The position numbers and the translations under genes are program-made. A stretch of 64,000 bases of DNA from a bacterium (lineage in GTDB: Bacteria; UBP15; UBA6099; JAJRTR01): assembly GCA_024278215.1 (NCBI GenBank), contig JAJRTR010000174.1:1-64000 (forward strand). Reading direction: 5' to 3'. Below, one piece after another: positions 1 through 9,601 of this stretch. Under the pieces are notes generated by a model. That model worked only from the letters and a program-made list of their open reading frames with translations. It did not search any database and was not told where the DNA came from. Numbering within the stretch: position 1 is the stretch's first letter; the number at the start of each line of letters is the position of its first letter.

Positions 1-1275
1 AAAAATATCACCGTCAGCGAATACAGTGGCTTTATCAATGACTTTCGCGGTGACGGAACCGCGAGTCATGACCAGTGCTTTCTCCTGGCCGACGATGCCC
101 TGACTCACAGTGAGCTTGCCGCCGCACTCGATGGTCGCCATCTCGATGCAGCCACCGACCTGGATGTCGCCCATTGCTTTAACCGAGAATCCGGAGATGA
201 TGTTGCCCCGGATATGTACGGTGCCGGTGAAATTGATGTTGCCCGTCGAGAAATCCACATCGCCGGGTATTTCGAGAACATTGATAATGTTGACCTTGTT
301 ATTCTGCAACTTGGGTTGGCCGTCACATGCCGCGACAACAAGGAATGGGTCGTTCTTATCAGGTTGGGTGTTGAGTCCGCCGGGCATTGTTACGTCCTTG
401 CCCTGTCTCGGCGTTATCTCTTCGCCATAGACAGTCATACCGGGCACACCCTGTTTTGCCGGGATTTTCCTCGCGACGGGGTCGCCTTTTTTCACGGTCT
501 GGAAGAGGTTGAGTTCTTTAAAGTCCACCTCGCCTTCTTCCGTAATTGAAGGCTTAGGCTTACCGGCATCTGTGTCGAAGAAGTATTCAATCATACCGTC
601 CTCACCGTCAGCCGGTTTCGAGCCTACCGCGATAACGATCGCTTCATTATAAATCTCGTCGCGGATCATTTTTTCAATAATATCTTTTTTTATGCCTGTT
701 TTCATGCCACCGTTTGCAAGGTATTTCATTACATAATCCGGGTCGACAGGGTCGCCACCGAAAGGCGGCGAAAGCGTCATAGTCGCCTCGGTACTGTCTT
801 TCGATACAATGATCTCGAATGAGCCGTCCCGTTTTTCGCCTACCGGGATAAAATCTCGGTAGCGGAACGAAGTCAACATGCTTTCGATCTTATCGAGATC
901 GAGGAAAAAACTCTCCGCGCCGAGTTTCTTTACGGCCTCCATAACGTCCTTCATCTCAGCTTTTCTGCCTTTGCCCATAGGCGGCTCGATCTTGAGCAGG
1001 ACTTCGTCTTCCAGGTCGTTAAGTTTTGCGAGAACCTTGCCGTCCACAGGTTCAGGCTGTGGAGGTGCAATAACAACAGGCGAAGTCGTGCCCTGTGCGA
1101 AAGCATTGTCGACGGCGTCCTGATCCACCTTGTCGATACTCTTGCGGGCAATAATATCCTCAACAAGAGGTTTTGCCTTTTCTTTAATTGCAATTATCTC
1201 TTTTGACAGGGTCATGTGGACACCGGTCGGCAGATATTCGATTTTAAACTTACCATCAAGCGGGTTGGATGACAT
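1..1275 (-). CDS. FapA / DUF342 family protein (3' end cut by window edge)
   Basis: The reverse strand from an ATG at 1275 stays open to base 1, giving 425 visible codons, so the C-terminus is missing. The protein begins MSSNPLDGKFKIEYL, has an alpha/beta N-terminal part, and then the glycine-rich repetitive stretch typical of DUF342/FapA (for example GTVHIRGNIISGFSVKAMGD and GGCIEMATIECGGKLTVSQG), which forms a right-handed beta-helix. Family members are linked to polar flagellar assembly and cell-surface functions, but their biochemical role is poorly defined. The start is supported by AGGAG seven bases upstream. It is divergent from the GGDEF-like gene that follows. Family assignment is secure; a flagellar role is not shown, because no flagellar gene is in the window. 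Confidence 0.9.
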   Translation of the reverse strand, partial: MSSNPLDGKFKIEYLPTGVHMTLSKEIIAIKEKAKPLVEDIIARKSIDKVDQDAVDNAFAQGTTSPVVIAPPQPEPVDGKVLAKLNDLEDEVLLKIEPPMGKGRKAEMKDVMEAVKKLGAESFFLDLDKIESMLTSFRYRDFIPVGEKRDGSFEIIVSKDSTEATMTLSPPFGGDPVDPDYVMKYLANGGMKTGIKKDIIEKMIRDEIYNEAIVIAVGSKPADGEDGMIEYFFDTDAGKPKPSITEEGEVDFKELNLFQTVKKGDPVARKIPAKQGVPGMTVYGEEITPRQGKDVTMPGGLNTQPDKNDPFLVVAACDGQPKLQNNKVNIINVLEIPGDVDFSTGNINFTGTVHIRGNIISGFSVKAMGDIQVGGCIEMATIECGGKLTVSQGIVGQEKALVMTRGSVTAKVIDKATVFADGDIF

Positions 1276-1413
1276 GGAAAGCTCCTGGAATTATTCAGAT
1301 GAATATGGTCTCAATTCAACTCTGGGTTGACACACTGTATTCAATGTTTAATATTAAAGCAATCGAATAGCACTGTCAACCAAACCCGAATCAACGGGGC
1401 GGAAATATCACCT

Positions 1414-2508
1414 GTGGAAAAGCGCATAAACAAAAAGGAGTTGATATACACCTTTTTCAGAGCCCTGCTGGGGTTCATATATATGCAGTTGGTTTTTTTC
1501 GGTTATATCGGCAATGTATCCACACGCTTCGAGACTGCGTTGATGGTGATGTCGGCAACGCTGCTGTTGATTTTCGTATCTCTGCTGATGCCGGACACCT
1601 CGAAGGCGGGCAGATGGTCGCTGTTCGTCATAGATGTGCTGCTTGTGGGATTCGGGTTCTTCTTTCTCGGCGGAATAAACGGGTACTTCGTTATTCTGCT
1701 GCCGTTGCTCGCAGTATCGGCAGGGCCGAGATTCGGGACAAATACTTCGCTTGCGCTCGCCGTGGTAATCGGGCTCATTCTTGTAGTTATGGGCTACATA
1801 GCATCAGGCGGCGATGCCGGTTGGGCGCCGTTATACAGGGCCGGATTCTGGGCCGTCGTCACTTTCCTCGGATGGTTGCTGCATCTGCATCTTACCGGCG
1901 CGACCCAGGAGCAGAAGTACAGGATAATGTACCTCGACATTTCGCAGGAAAACGAGAAGAATATGGAAAGGATAGCGACTCTCGAAAAGAAAATGCAGTC
2001 GCATACGATTGTCGATCCTGTGACGGGCCTGAAGAATTTCAGGTATTTCAGAGCGAGAATCGAAGAGGAGATAGCACGCGCCAGAAGGCATAAATATGAT
2101 TTCAGCCTCTGCCATATAGAAATCGAACGCAAGAAGGAGTTCCTTGAGTTGTATTCCGAAGAAGACTGGCGGCGGCTCGTGGCTCGTGTGGCGGAAAAGA
2201 TGCGCGACCTTGTACGCGACACAGACCTGCTCGGCAGATACAGTGACAACCAGTTCCTTGCGCTTTTCCCACAGGCGAACTCGCGGCAGTCGTTGATCCC
2301 GACAATGAGGATAAAAAAAACTATTGAAGAGGCCGAACTGCCACCGGACAAACGGTTCACACTGCAACTCGGATTCGGAATATCGTGTTTTCCGGATGAC
2401 GTCGAGGAAGTCGGCGGACTGCTGAGCCTGGCCTCGGCCGCACTCAAAAAGTCGAAGGAAAGAGGCGCCGGAAAAGTTACTCTGGCCGTTTCTCTATTCA
2501 GAAAATGA
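1414..2508 (+). CDS. Membrane protein with degenerate GGDEF domain
   Basis: About 364 residues from a GTG start at 1414; an in-frame ATG lies at 1327, but the extra residues look non-coding (MTHCIQCLILKQSNS). The N-terminal half has five to six hydrophobic segments (for example LMVMSATLLLIFVSLLM and SLALAVVIGLILVVMGYIAS). A short coiled coil follows, then a GGDEF-fold domain beginning VDPVTGLKNFRYFRARIEEE. The signature GG[DE]EF loop reads RYSDNQF, and the usual metal-binding D-x-D near the domain start reads IEIERKKEF. Diguanylate cyclase activity is therefore unlikely; a c-di-GMP receptor or purely structural role is possible. The stop is 17 bases before the DUF2723 gene, so the two are probably co-transcribed. 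Confidence 0.8.
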   Translation: MEKRINKKELIYTFFRALLGFIYMQLVFFGYIGNVSTRFETALMVMSATLLLIFVSLLMPDTSKAGRWSLFVIDVLLVGFGFFFLGGINGYFVILLPLLAVSAGPRFGTNTSLALAVVIGLILVVMGYIASGGDAGWAPLYRAGFWAVVTFLGWLLHLHLTGATQEQKYRIMYLDISQENEKNMERIATLEKKMQSHTIVDPVTGLKNFRYFRARIEEEIARARRHKYDFSLCHIEIERKKEFLELYSEEDWRRLVARVAEKMRDLVRDTDLLGRYSDNQFLALFPQANSRQSLIPTMRIKKTIEEAELPPDKRFTLQLGFGISCFPDDVEEVGGLLSLASAALKKSKERGAGKVTLAVSLFRK

Positions 2509-2525
2509 ACGAACAACGGTGATTG

Positions 2526-5231
2526 ATGAGATTAAAACTCTCCAGATTTGACATAGCGGCATCGACAACAATATTCCTTTTTTTCTGGGCCGTATACCTT
2601 TATACACTTGCGCCGGGGATACTTTTCGAGGATACGGGCGAGTTCGCGCTCAGCCTCTTTTCTCTGGGTGTTTCGCATCCACCGGGATATCCTCTGTACA
2701 CGTTGCTGGGCCCGCTTTTCAATTTCCTGCCGTTTGCATCACCCGCTTTCTGCGCCAACATAATTTCCGCGTTCCTCGGAGCGCTCGGCATAAGTGTGCT
2801 CTACTTCGCGTGCCGCAGCTTCGGCTTCTCGAGCACCGCCGCCGCGCCCGCCGCTGTCGCGTGCGGTGTTTCCCTTACTATCTGGTCACAGTCGATTATC
2901 AGCGAAGTATATTCACTGAAACTTCTGCTCGATGCCCTGATGCTGTATGCGATAGGCAGAATGGCGGCGGGCCGAACACGATGGATAGCGGCGGGCGGGC
3001 TTATCGCGGCTCTTACCGCTGCAAACCACTATACAAGCCTTGTCGCTTTTCTGCCTGTATGGCTGCTTTTCGCCGTAACGACGGCAAAGACAAAAGCCGT
3101 AAGGATCATCGGCACGATGGCAACTGCCGCGCTTGCGCTCGTCTCGTTGACAATCCTGTATGCGAGTATCCCCCTGCGCGCCGCCGCCGGCCCGGCATTC
3201 AACTGGCAGAATCCCGCTACCGTGCAGACGTTTTTCAAACACATCGAAAGAACCCAGTATGAGCATTGGGAACAACAGCTCAGTTTCCATCTGCCGACAG
3301 TGCTAAAATATGTTGCCGGTTTTTTTAATCACCTGCCGATGGAATTCAATGTCATTCTTCTATTTATAGCGATATTCGGATTTGCGCTACTGCTGTCCTC
3401 GCGTCTGCGCGAGTCTGCCGCTTTGTTGTGGCTGTTTCTCGTTCAGAGTGTGGGAGTGATGCTGATAGTCAGGTTCCACTACAACGAACTCGGACTTTCC
3501 GTTGTCAGGGTGTTTTATATCGGCGCATATATAGCCGTCGCGATTATGATAGCAGCGGGCATCGACGGCATTATAAACAGGCTCGATGCGTTTCGCACAA
3601 AAACACCGGGCGTTATAGTTTCGATCGCGGCGCTTGTAGCCGCTGTAGCGCCGCTGCATGGAAATTTCATCGCGAACAATATCAGCAAAGACAACAGGAC
3701 ATCCGTGTTTGCGCGGGACATCCTGCGGTTCCTGCCCCGCGACGCTGTGCTTTATCTGAAAGGATCACATTTCACGATTCCAATCATGTACACGATGGAT
3801 ACCGGCAATCTCAGGAGCGACATCCTGCAGATCGATATGACGGGCAACCTGTTGCAGGAAACAATAAAAGATATTTATGGAAAGAATTACAACCAGAGAG
3901 AAATTGAAGCTGTAATAGATGAAGTTTACAGGAAATTCGAGAATAAGCGGATTCAGGCTTTCACGACACCGAGGTTGTTTGAAGGTCTCCCCGCAGATTT
4001 CAAGCTGCGGGGGCCTTTCTATTACCTTGCGGACGAGCCATCGTGCAATTTCGTGGGTTGGAATTCAGACGCTTATGGATATAAGCCCGGCGGCGACAAG
4101 AACAGAGACTACGAAACAAGGCAACTCGGGGCGTTTTTCCAGGCCCGTAAAGCAGAGTGCGACTTTATGAACGGCGACCATAAAAGCGCGTTCGACGAAC
4201 TTGATAAAGCGGTTGCTTCGATGCCCGGATCGGCAAACACCATGTTGTTTGCAGGGCAACTTGCAGACAGATATGGATTCAGGAATATCGCGGCTATGTA
4301 TTACAACAAGGCTCTCGCACTTGATCCGACATTCACAGACGCTCTGCTGCAACTCGGGCAGATGATGATCGAAGTGCAGGGCAGGGAAACACCGGAAAAC
4401 AGGAATTTCGTATCTGCCGAAGAATACTTCAAAAAGGCGCTCGCTGTTTCGCCAGGCAATGTGCAGGCGAGACTCGCCCTCGCCAACATCGCGGTGCAAA
4501 ACCGTGACTTCGCTACTGCCGAGGATTACTACAAAAAACTACTCGAAGAATTTCCGGAGAATATCCTGATATATAACAATCTCGCAAATTTATACATAAA
4601 GACAAGGCGTATAAACGAAGCCTCAAAACTCTATGAAACAGCTCTGGCTTACGATCCGGATTCCGCTCTTACAAACCTTAATTACGGTAGTTTCCTTATA
4701 GATACGGGACGCACGGACAGAGCATTTGAATTGCTGCGCAAGCACATCGCCATAATGCCGCAATCCAGCTATGGTCACTACAATCTCGGCCTTGCATTTC
4801 ATAAAATCGGTGACTATAATAACTCGGTTATCCACTACCGCAAGGCGGTGGAAATCGAGCCGAAACTGGCTCAGGCTTGGACAAATCTTATAAGCGTGCT
4901 GCTTGAGATGGACAACCTGCGTGAAGCTGCGGCGACAGCTGACAAATCGCCCGAACCAGCGCTTCACTGGCAGGGAATCGTCAAACAACTGGTTTCCGCC
5001 GACATGTCCGACAGGGCTCTCAATTTGTTGAAAACGAGCCACGGACCGGTTGAAGCATGGGCAGCGTTTATTATACTTAATATACAAAAAGGGCGGATTA
5101 ACGAGGCGGGCGCAGCAATAAATGCCATGGAACCGTTGTACGGAGACAACCACGCTGATCTTCTCAAGGAGCTGAAGGACAAGCTTGCAGAAGCACGTTC
5201 GGCCCTGGAACCTGTAGGAGGAAGCAAGTAA
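2526..5231 (+). CDS. DUF2723 membrane protein fused to TPR repeats
   Basis: About 901 residues from ATG 2526; a TTG directly before it is an alternative start. The N-terminal ~380 residues are a polytopic DUF2723 domain, with the diagnostic EDTGEFALSLFSLGVSHPPG-type motif after the first membrane segment and about ten further hydrophobic helices. DUF2723 resembles lipid-linked-sugar glycosyltransferases of the GT-C fold; the acidic residues in EDTGE fit the catalytic position of that fold. A soluble domain (~400-540) follows, then at least seven TPR units from ~545 to 880, such as IYNNLANLYIKTRRINEASK and AQAWTNLISVLLEMDNLREA. The substrate is unknown; surface glycan or protein glycosylation is an inference. 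It is closely followed by fmdB. Confidence 0.85.
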   Translation: MRLKLSRFDIAASTTIFLFFWAVYLYTLAPGILFEDTGEFALSLFSLGVSHPPGYPLYTLLGPLFNFLPFASPAFCANIISAFLGALGISVLYFACRSFGFSSTAAAPAAVACGVSLTIWSQSIISEVYSLKLLLDALMLYAIGRMAAGRTRWIAAGGLIAALTAANHYTSLVAFLPVWLLFAVTTAKTKAVRIIGTMATAALALVSLTILYASIPLRAAAGPAFNWQNPATVQTFFKHIERTQYEHWEQQLSFHLPTVLKYVAGFFNHLPMEFNVILLFIAIFGFALLLSSRLRESAALLWLFLVQSVGVMLIVRFHYNELGLSVVRVFYIGAYIAVAIMIAAGIDGIINRLDAFRTKTPGVIVSIAALVAAVAPLHGNFIANNISKDNRTSVFARDILRFLPRDAVLYLKGSHFTIPIMYTMDTGNLRSDILQIDMTGNLLQETIKDIYGKNYNQREIEAVIDEVYRKFENKRIQAFTTPRLFEGLPADFKLRGPFYYLADEPSCNFVGWNSDAYGYKPGGDKNRDYETRQLGAFFQARKAECDFMNGDHKSAFDELDKAVASMPGSANTMLFAGQLADRYGFRNIAAMYYNKALALDPTFTDALLQLGQMMIEVQGRETPENRNFVSAEEYFKKALAVSPGNVQARLALANIAVQNRDFATAEDYYKKLLEEFPENILIYNNLANLYIKTRRINEASKLYETALAYDPDSALTNLNYGSFLIDTGRTDRAFELLRKHIAIMPQSSYGHYNLGLAFHKIGDYNNSVIHYRKAVEIEPKLAQAWTNLISVLLEMDNLREAAATADKSPEPALHWQGIVKQLVSADMSDRALNLLKTSHGPVEAWAAFIILNIQKGRINEAGAAINAMEPLYGDNHADLLKELKDKLAEARSALEPVGGSK

Positions 5232-5232
5232 G

Positions 5233-5535
5233 ATGCCGGTATATGAATATCAATGTCATGAATGCAACAAGCATTTCGAGTATGAGCATGGAGTAAACGA
5301 TCCACATCCCGAAAAATGTGAGGAATGCGGCGGCGAACTAAAAAAGGTTTTTACGCCTGTGGGAATTGTTTTTAAGGGTTCCGGATTTTACATAAACGAC
5401 AGCCGGAAGAAAGAAAACGGAACAGTGCCTGCGCCGCCTAAGGAATGTGCAAATGTGCCGAAAGAATCACCGGCGCACGCCTGCGCGAGTTGCGGTGGAA
5501 GCAGCAAGTGCCCGAGCACCGATAGTAAGAGTTGA
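5233..5535 (+). CDS. FmdB-family zinc-ribbon protein
   Basis: A 100-residue protein starting one base after the stop of the preceding gene. It has the FmdB/CxxC_CxxC_SSSS pattern: MPVYEYQCHECNKHFEY, then EKCEECGGELKKVF, giving two CxxC knuckles that should bind one zinc, followed by GSGFYIND, which is also typical. The C-terminal tail carries extra cysteines (CASCGGSSKC) and is low complexity. The family was named for a putative regulator of formamidase in Methylophilus, but most members have no tested role. The assignment to the family is firm, the function is not. Confidence 0.88.
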   Translation: MPVYEYQCHECNKHFEYEHGVNDPHPEKCEECGGELKKVFTPVGIVFKGSGFYINDSRKKENGTVPAPPKECANVPKESPAHACASCGGSSKCPSTDSKS

Positions 5536-5897
5536 CAGAAGCAGAGTGCTGATCTTTCATTCTTTTTTACGACTCGTGAAAACATGCATGGAACATATTT
5601 AGTGGAAGGCACAGAAAGAGTGTATGGCGCGGTCAACGTACCGCGCCTCAATTTGTGCATGTAAAACCGTTTTCGCGAGAAATATGCTCAGGCGGGGTAC
5701 GGTGACTACGCCATACACGCAATACGACAATATAAAGTTGACACGACACTATCCTGCAAGTGAAGTTTAACAATATGTGGGTGTGCCGCTACTGATAGCA
5801 GTTTTAGATAATGAACTTGTGCGTTTTTTGTTTTTCTTCAGACTCTTTCTGTAAAAAACACGCGGGTTCAAAACCAATTATTGCGTGGCCTCAATTA
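5536..5897. other. Intergenic stretch with hairpin and dispersed repeat
   Basis: No convincing gene. A stem GGCGCGGT / ACCGCGCC lies at about 5626-5648 and could end transcription after fmdB, though only a weak T tract follows. At 5677-5750 there is a copy of a dispersed repeat that also occurs inverted at 12922-12996. An in-frame extension of dprA to 5811 exists but reads as cysteine-rich non-family sequence. Confidence 0.6.
5677..5750 (+). repeat. Dispersed repeat, family F, copy 1
   Basis: It shares GAGAAATATG-TCAGGC at its left end, GGTACGGTG in the middle and GACACGACACT at its right end with the inverse complement of 12922-12996. The middle is more diverged than the ends. It lies between fmdB and dprA and has no coding capacity. 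Confidence 0.7.
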
Positions 5898-7028
5898 ATG
5901 GACAAAAACAAGTCCGACGAAAAAAAGGGTGAAGAACGAAAATACTGGATAGCGCTCAACCAGGCAAAGGGCATGACCGCCGAATTGTTTTACCACCTTG
6001 TAGAGCGGTTCGGGTCGCCCGCGGAAGCTTGGAGCGCGTCCGACAGGGAAATAAAAAAAGTTTTTTTCGGGAAATCAAAATATGTTTATGAATCCATAAT
6101 TGAATTGAGAAAAAGCGGGGAGGATGGAACCCGTGAAACAGAGCGGGCAAAGGAACTGGGAGCGGGAATCATAACATTGCTCGACGATGATTACCCGGCG
6201 ATGCTGCGGGAGATTCCAAAACCGCCGCCGCCACCGGTTCTTTACTACAAAGGAACATTATCTAAACAGGATGACGAATGGTCGGTAGCTATCGTCGGCA
6301 CGCGCAGATGCACCGGCTACGGAAGCGCGGTTGCATTCGACCTGGCCCGAAATTTGTGCAACAGAGGATATACGATAGTCAGCGGAATGGCGGCAGGAAT
6401 AGACACTGCGGCACACAAGGGAGCGCTGAAGGCAGGCGGCAGAACAGTTGCGGTTTTCGGAACAAGCATAGACAAGGTATTTCCTGCAAACAACTTAAAA
6501 CTTGCAAAAAAGATAAAAGAAAATGGATTAGTATTGTCGGAGTTCCCGGTGGGCGCTTTTGGCGACAAGTTGAACTTTCCGAGGCGAAACCGAATAATAA
6601 GTGGAATGTCGAAGGGGATAATAGTAGTGGAGGCGGGGATAAAAAGCGGAGCGCTGATCACGGCGGAACTGGCGGTGGAGCAGGGAAAAGAAGTGCTGGC
6701 GATTCCGGGTGATATACATACGTCCGTATCCAGGGGGCCGCACTGGCTGATAAAACATGGTGCATATCTTGTCGAAAGTGCTGATGATGTGTTGGAAATA
6801 CTGGGATGTCCGAAGGGGCAGGTGGAGCTTGGCTTCGAGGAGGACATCCAGGACGGCAATCAGAAAAAAGCTTATGAGATAGTGAGCAGGGCACCTGCCG
6901 GGTTCGACGAGATATGCGCGGCGTTGGACGCCCCGGTCTCGGAAGTGACAGCAGGCCTGATGATGCTCCAGATGAAGGGGCTGATTCGCGAGTTGCCTGG
7001 AAAAATTTATGTTGCAGTGTCAAAATAA
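5898..7028 (+). CDS. dprA: DNA processing protein DprA
   Basis: About 376 residues starting MDKNKSDEKKGEERKYW. An N-terminal helical (SAM-like) part is followed by the Rossmann-like DprA core: VAIVGTRRCTGYG, SGMAAGIDTAAHKGAL, FPRRNRIISGMSKG and EAGIKSGALITAELAVEQGK are the family signatures for the ssDNA/RecA-loading fold. The C-terminal ~60 residues look like the winged-helix domain seen in many DprAs. DprA protects incoming single-stranded DNA and loads RecA during transformation. The ATG at 5898 lacks a clear Shine-Dalgarno; an upstream ATG at 5811 would add 29 unlikely residues. It directly precedes topA, a very common gene order. Confidence 0.95.
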   Translation: MDKNKSDEKKGEERKYWIALNQAKGMTAELFYHLVERFGSPAEAWSASDREIKKVFFGKSKYVYESIIELRKSGEDGTRETERAKELGAGIITLLDDDYPAMLREIPKPPPPPVLYYKGTLSKQDDEWSVAIVGTRRCTGYGSAVAFDLARNLCNRGYTIVSGMAAGIDTAAHKGALKAGGRTVAVFGTSIDKVFPANNLKLAKKIKENGLVLSEFPVGAFGDKLNFPRRNRIISGMSKGIIVVEAGIKSGALITAELAVEQGKEVLAIPGDIHTSVSRGPHWLIKHGAYLVESADDVLEILGCPKGQVELGFEEDIQDGNQKKAYEIVSRAPAGFDEICAALDAPVSEVTAGLMMLQMKGLIRELPGKIYVAVSK

Positions 7029-7069
7029 ATGCAGTTTTACAAATTCAGATTGTTTGGAGCGCGTGTTGT

Positions 7070-9325
7070 ATGAGTGATAAAAAGAAAATGATTATTGTCG
7101 AATCAAAAGCCAAGACCAAATCCATAGGGAAAATAGTTGGTCCGGGTTACAAGGTTATGCACTGTCTGGGCCACATATACGATCTGCCCGCAAAAGAACT
7201 GGGCATTGATGTGGACAAAAATTTCAAGCCGATTTACAAAGCGGTGCCAGGAAAAAGCAAGCTGATTAAACAACTGAAAGATGCCGCAAAAGATGTCGAC
7301 GAGATCATACTCGCTACCGACCCCGACCGAGAAGGTGAATCGATTGCATGGCATCTCGAACGACTTTTTCCGAACAAGAAAACATACAGAATGACGTTCA
7401 ACGAGATCACTTCCAAAGCAATAAAAGAAGCGCTGAACAACATTAAAGAGATAGATATGCGGCTGGTCGACGCGCAACAGGCTCGAAGGGTGCTTGATAG
7501 GCTTGTCGGCTACAAGATCAGTCCTCTGCTGTGGCGCAATCTCAACAACAGCCACCTGAGCGCGGGACGTGTGCAGTCTGTCGCGTTAAGAATGGTCTGC
7601 GAGCGAGAACGGGAGGTCGAAAAATTCGTCGCCCGCGAATACTGGACCATAACTGGCATTTTCGACAGAACTGTCGAAGGCAAAGAAACAATCGAATCCG
7701 AGTATACAGGCATCGACGGCGAAGCACTCGACATCCCCAACGAGACAAATGCAAATGAACTCAAAGACATCCTCGAAAAATGCACTTATGTCGTAAAAGA
7801 TGTGCATAAGAAGAAGGAACGCAGAAGGCCATACGCGCCATTCATCACAAGCTCACTGCAGCAGGAGGCAGCCGGCAAACTAAGATTCAGTGCCTCCAAA
7901 ACAATGTCCATCGCGCAGCAGCTCTATGAAGGTATCGAACTGGGCAGTGCCGGCGTCGTCGGGCTCATTACCTACATGAGAACAGACTCCGTGCGCATTT
8001 CGGACGACGCGAAGGTTGAAGCCAAAGAATATATTGCGCGGAAGTTCGGCAAGGAATATGTTCCGGAAAAACCCCATGTTTTCAAATCCAAAAAAGGCGC
8101 GCAGGACGCTCATGAAGCCATAAGGCCCACATCGGTACTCAACGAACCCAAAGAAATCCAGGGCTATCTTTCTAAAGACCAGCACAAACTCTATAAGCTG
8201 ATATGGGCAAGATTCGTAGCAAGCCAGATGGAGACCGCACTCGTCGCCGTCACCCGCATTGATATCGCAGGCGACGACAAGTACATGTTCCGAACATCAG
8301 GCTCTGTGATCCAGTTCGACGGCTATCTCCGCGTCTACAACTTCAAAGCAAAAGAAAACGGAAAAAATAAAAAACCCGAATTACCCGACATCGGCAAAGG
8401 CGAAGACATGATCCTCACGGGCGTTACGCCGATCCAGCATTTCACCAAACCGCCCCCCCGGTATTCGGAAGCTTCGCTCGTGCGCGAGCTCGAAGAACGC
8501 GGCATTGGACGGCCCAGCACTTATGTTCCAACTATCGAAACTCTCAAGAAGCGCGATTATGTCAGACTCGAAAAACGCGCCTTCAAACCCACAAAATGGG
8601 GATTTATCGTCAATGATCTGCTCGGTCGTAATTTCGACGAAATAGTAGACTATGAATTCACCGCCCGCATGGAAAATGATCTCGACCGTGTGGAGGCCGG
8701 CGACATCCAATGGCAGAGTATTGTCGACAGCTTCTACGGCCCGTTCGCCGAGAAACTCAAGAAAGCGTCGAAGACTATGAAATATGAGGAAAAAACTGAC
8801 GAGAAATGTGAGAAATGTAAAGCTGACATGCTCGTCAAAACCGGAAAATACGGTCTTTTCCTTGGTTGCAGCAATTATCCGGACTGCACATTTACAAAAC
8901 CTTACGGCGATACCGGCTCAGGCTCTCCACATGAGAAGAAACCACCTGTTCCCACCGGCGAAATGTGCGATAAATGCGGCAAGGAAATGGTGATACGCAC
9001 CGGGCGCTACGGTATGTTCATGGCCTGCTCCGGCTATCCGAAATGCAAAAATAAAAAGCCTTACATCGGCGACATCGATTGCCCGAATGAAAAGTGCGAC
9101 GGTAAACTTGTCATACGCCGCACGAAAAAGGGAAGAATGTTCTACGGATGCTCAAAATATCCCGACTGCGATTTCGTTTCCTGGCAGGCACCCATACAGG
9201 GCGAAAAATGCCCGGTTTGCGGATCGTTCATGAAGAGAGCCAAGCATGAAGGCGAAAATGTTAAAATGTGTGCGAGGGAATCATGCGGCAAGGTTATCTC
9301 ATATGACGATGACGGCGACGAATAG
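7070..9325 (+). CDS. topA: DNA topoisomerase I
   Basis: A 751-residue type IA topoisomerase. The Toprim domain opens the protein (IIVESKAKTKSIGKIVG) and contains the metal-binding DPDREGESIAWHL. The catalytic tyrosine lies in GLITYMRTDSVRIS, and HEAIRPT is also present. The C-terminus has four cysteine-rich zinc-ribbon units, including CEKCKADMLVKTGKYGLFLG and CDKCGKEMVIRTGRYGMFMA; the last unit (CPVCGSFMKRAKH) is shorter. It relaxes negatively supercoiled DNA. The start at 7070 is supported by homology (MSDKKKMIIVESKAK) and GGAG 10 bases upstream. It follows dprA by 41 bases, so the two are probably one operon. Confidence 0.97.
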   Translation: MSDKKKMIIVESKAKTKSIGKIVGPGYKVMHCLGHIYDLPAKELGIDVDKNFKPIYKAVPGKSKLIKQLKDAAKDVDEIILATDPDREGESIAWHLERLFPNKKTYRMTFNEITSKAIKEALNNIKEIDMRLVDAQQARRVLDRLVGYKISPLLWRNLNNSHLSAGRVQSVALRMVCEREREVEKFVAREYWTITGIFDRTVEGKETIESEYTGIDGEALDIPNETNANELKDILEKCTYVVKDVHKKKERRRPYAPFITSSLQQEAAGKLRFSASKTMSIAQQLYEGIELGSAGVVGLITYMRTDSVRISDDAKVEAKEYIARKFGKEYVPEKPHVFKSKKGAQDAHEAIRPTSVLNEPKEIQGYLSKDQHKLYKLIWARFVASQMETALVAVTRIDIAGDDKYMFRTSGSVIQFDGYLRVYNFKAKENGKNKKPELPDIGKGEDMILTGVTPIQHFTKPPPRYSEASLVRELEERGIGRPSTYVPTIETLKKRDYVRLEKRAFKPTKWGFIVNDLLGRNFDEIVDYEFTARMENDLDRVEAGDIQWQSIVDSFYGPFAEKLKKASKTMKYEEKTDEKCEKCKADMLVKTGKYGLFLGCSNYPDCTFTKPYGDTGSGSPHEKKPPVPTGEMCDKCGKEMVIRTGRYGMFMACSGYPKCKNKKPYIGDIDCPNEKCDGKLVIRRTKKGRMFYGCSKYPDCDFVSWQAPIQGEKCPVCGSFMKRAKHEGENVKMCARESCGKVISYDDDGDE

Positions 9326-9422
9326 CAAATAACATCGTCATATCAATAATACAATTAGTCGTTCACAGAGAATTTTACTGTGATAACATGATGATGATGC
9401 GTGCAGGAATGATACTAATCAC

Positions 9423-9491
9423 ACCGCCACGCAGTAGAATAGGCATTCTCCCCGATTTTTGGCCCGCATTGGTGAAATATGCGGGCTAATT
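9423..9491 (+). repeat. Shortened copy of repeat family B with terminal hairpin
   Basis: The segment starts CCGCCACGCAGTAGAATAGG, matching the right half of the 13251-13462 element, and runs straight into CCGATTTTTGGCCCGCATTG, matching that element's left end inverted. It looks like an internally deleted copy. It closes with the hairpin GCCCGCAT-N-ATATGCGGGC at 9462-9486, placed between convergent topA and the response regulator, where it could act as a bidirectional terminator. Otherwise 9326-9601 holds nothing recognisable. Confidence 0.7.
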
Positions 9492-9601
9492 ACAATACCG
9501 TTAAGTTAAGGGCACAGATACAACGAATATCTTGATAAATACTGGCTATTTTGTGCATTATTGAGTCCTAACTGAACAGTATTGGAGCTAATTATCCTTG
9601 A

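Noticed and set aside
5811-5897. N-terminal extension of DprA
   Set aside because: The 29 extra residues are cysteine-rich and unlike the family; no Shine-Dalgarno precedes the ATG.
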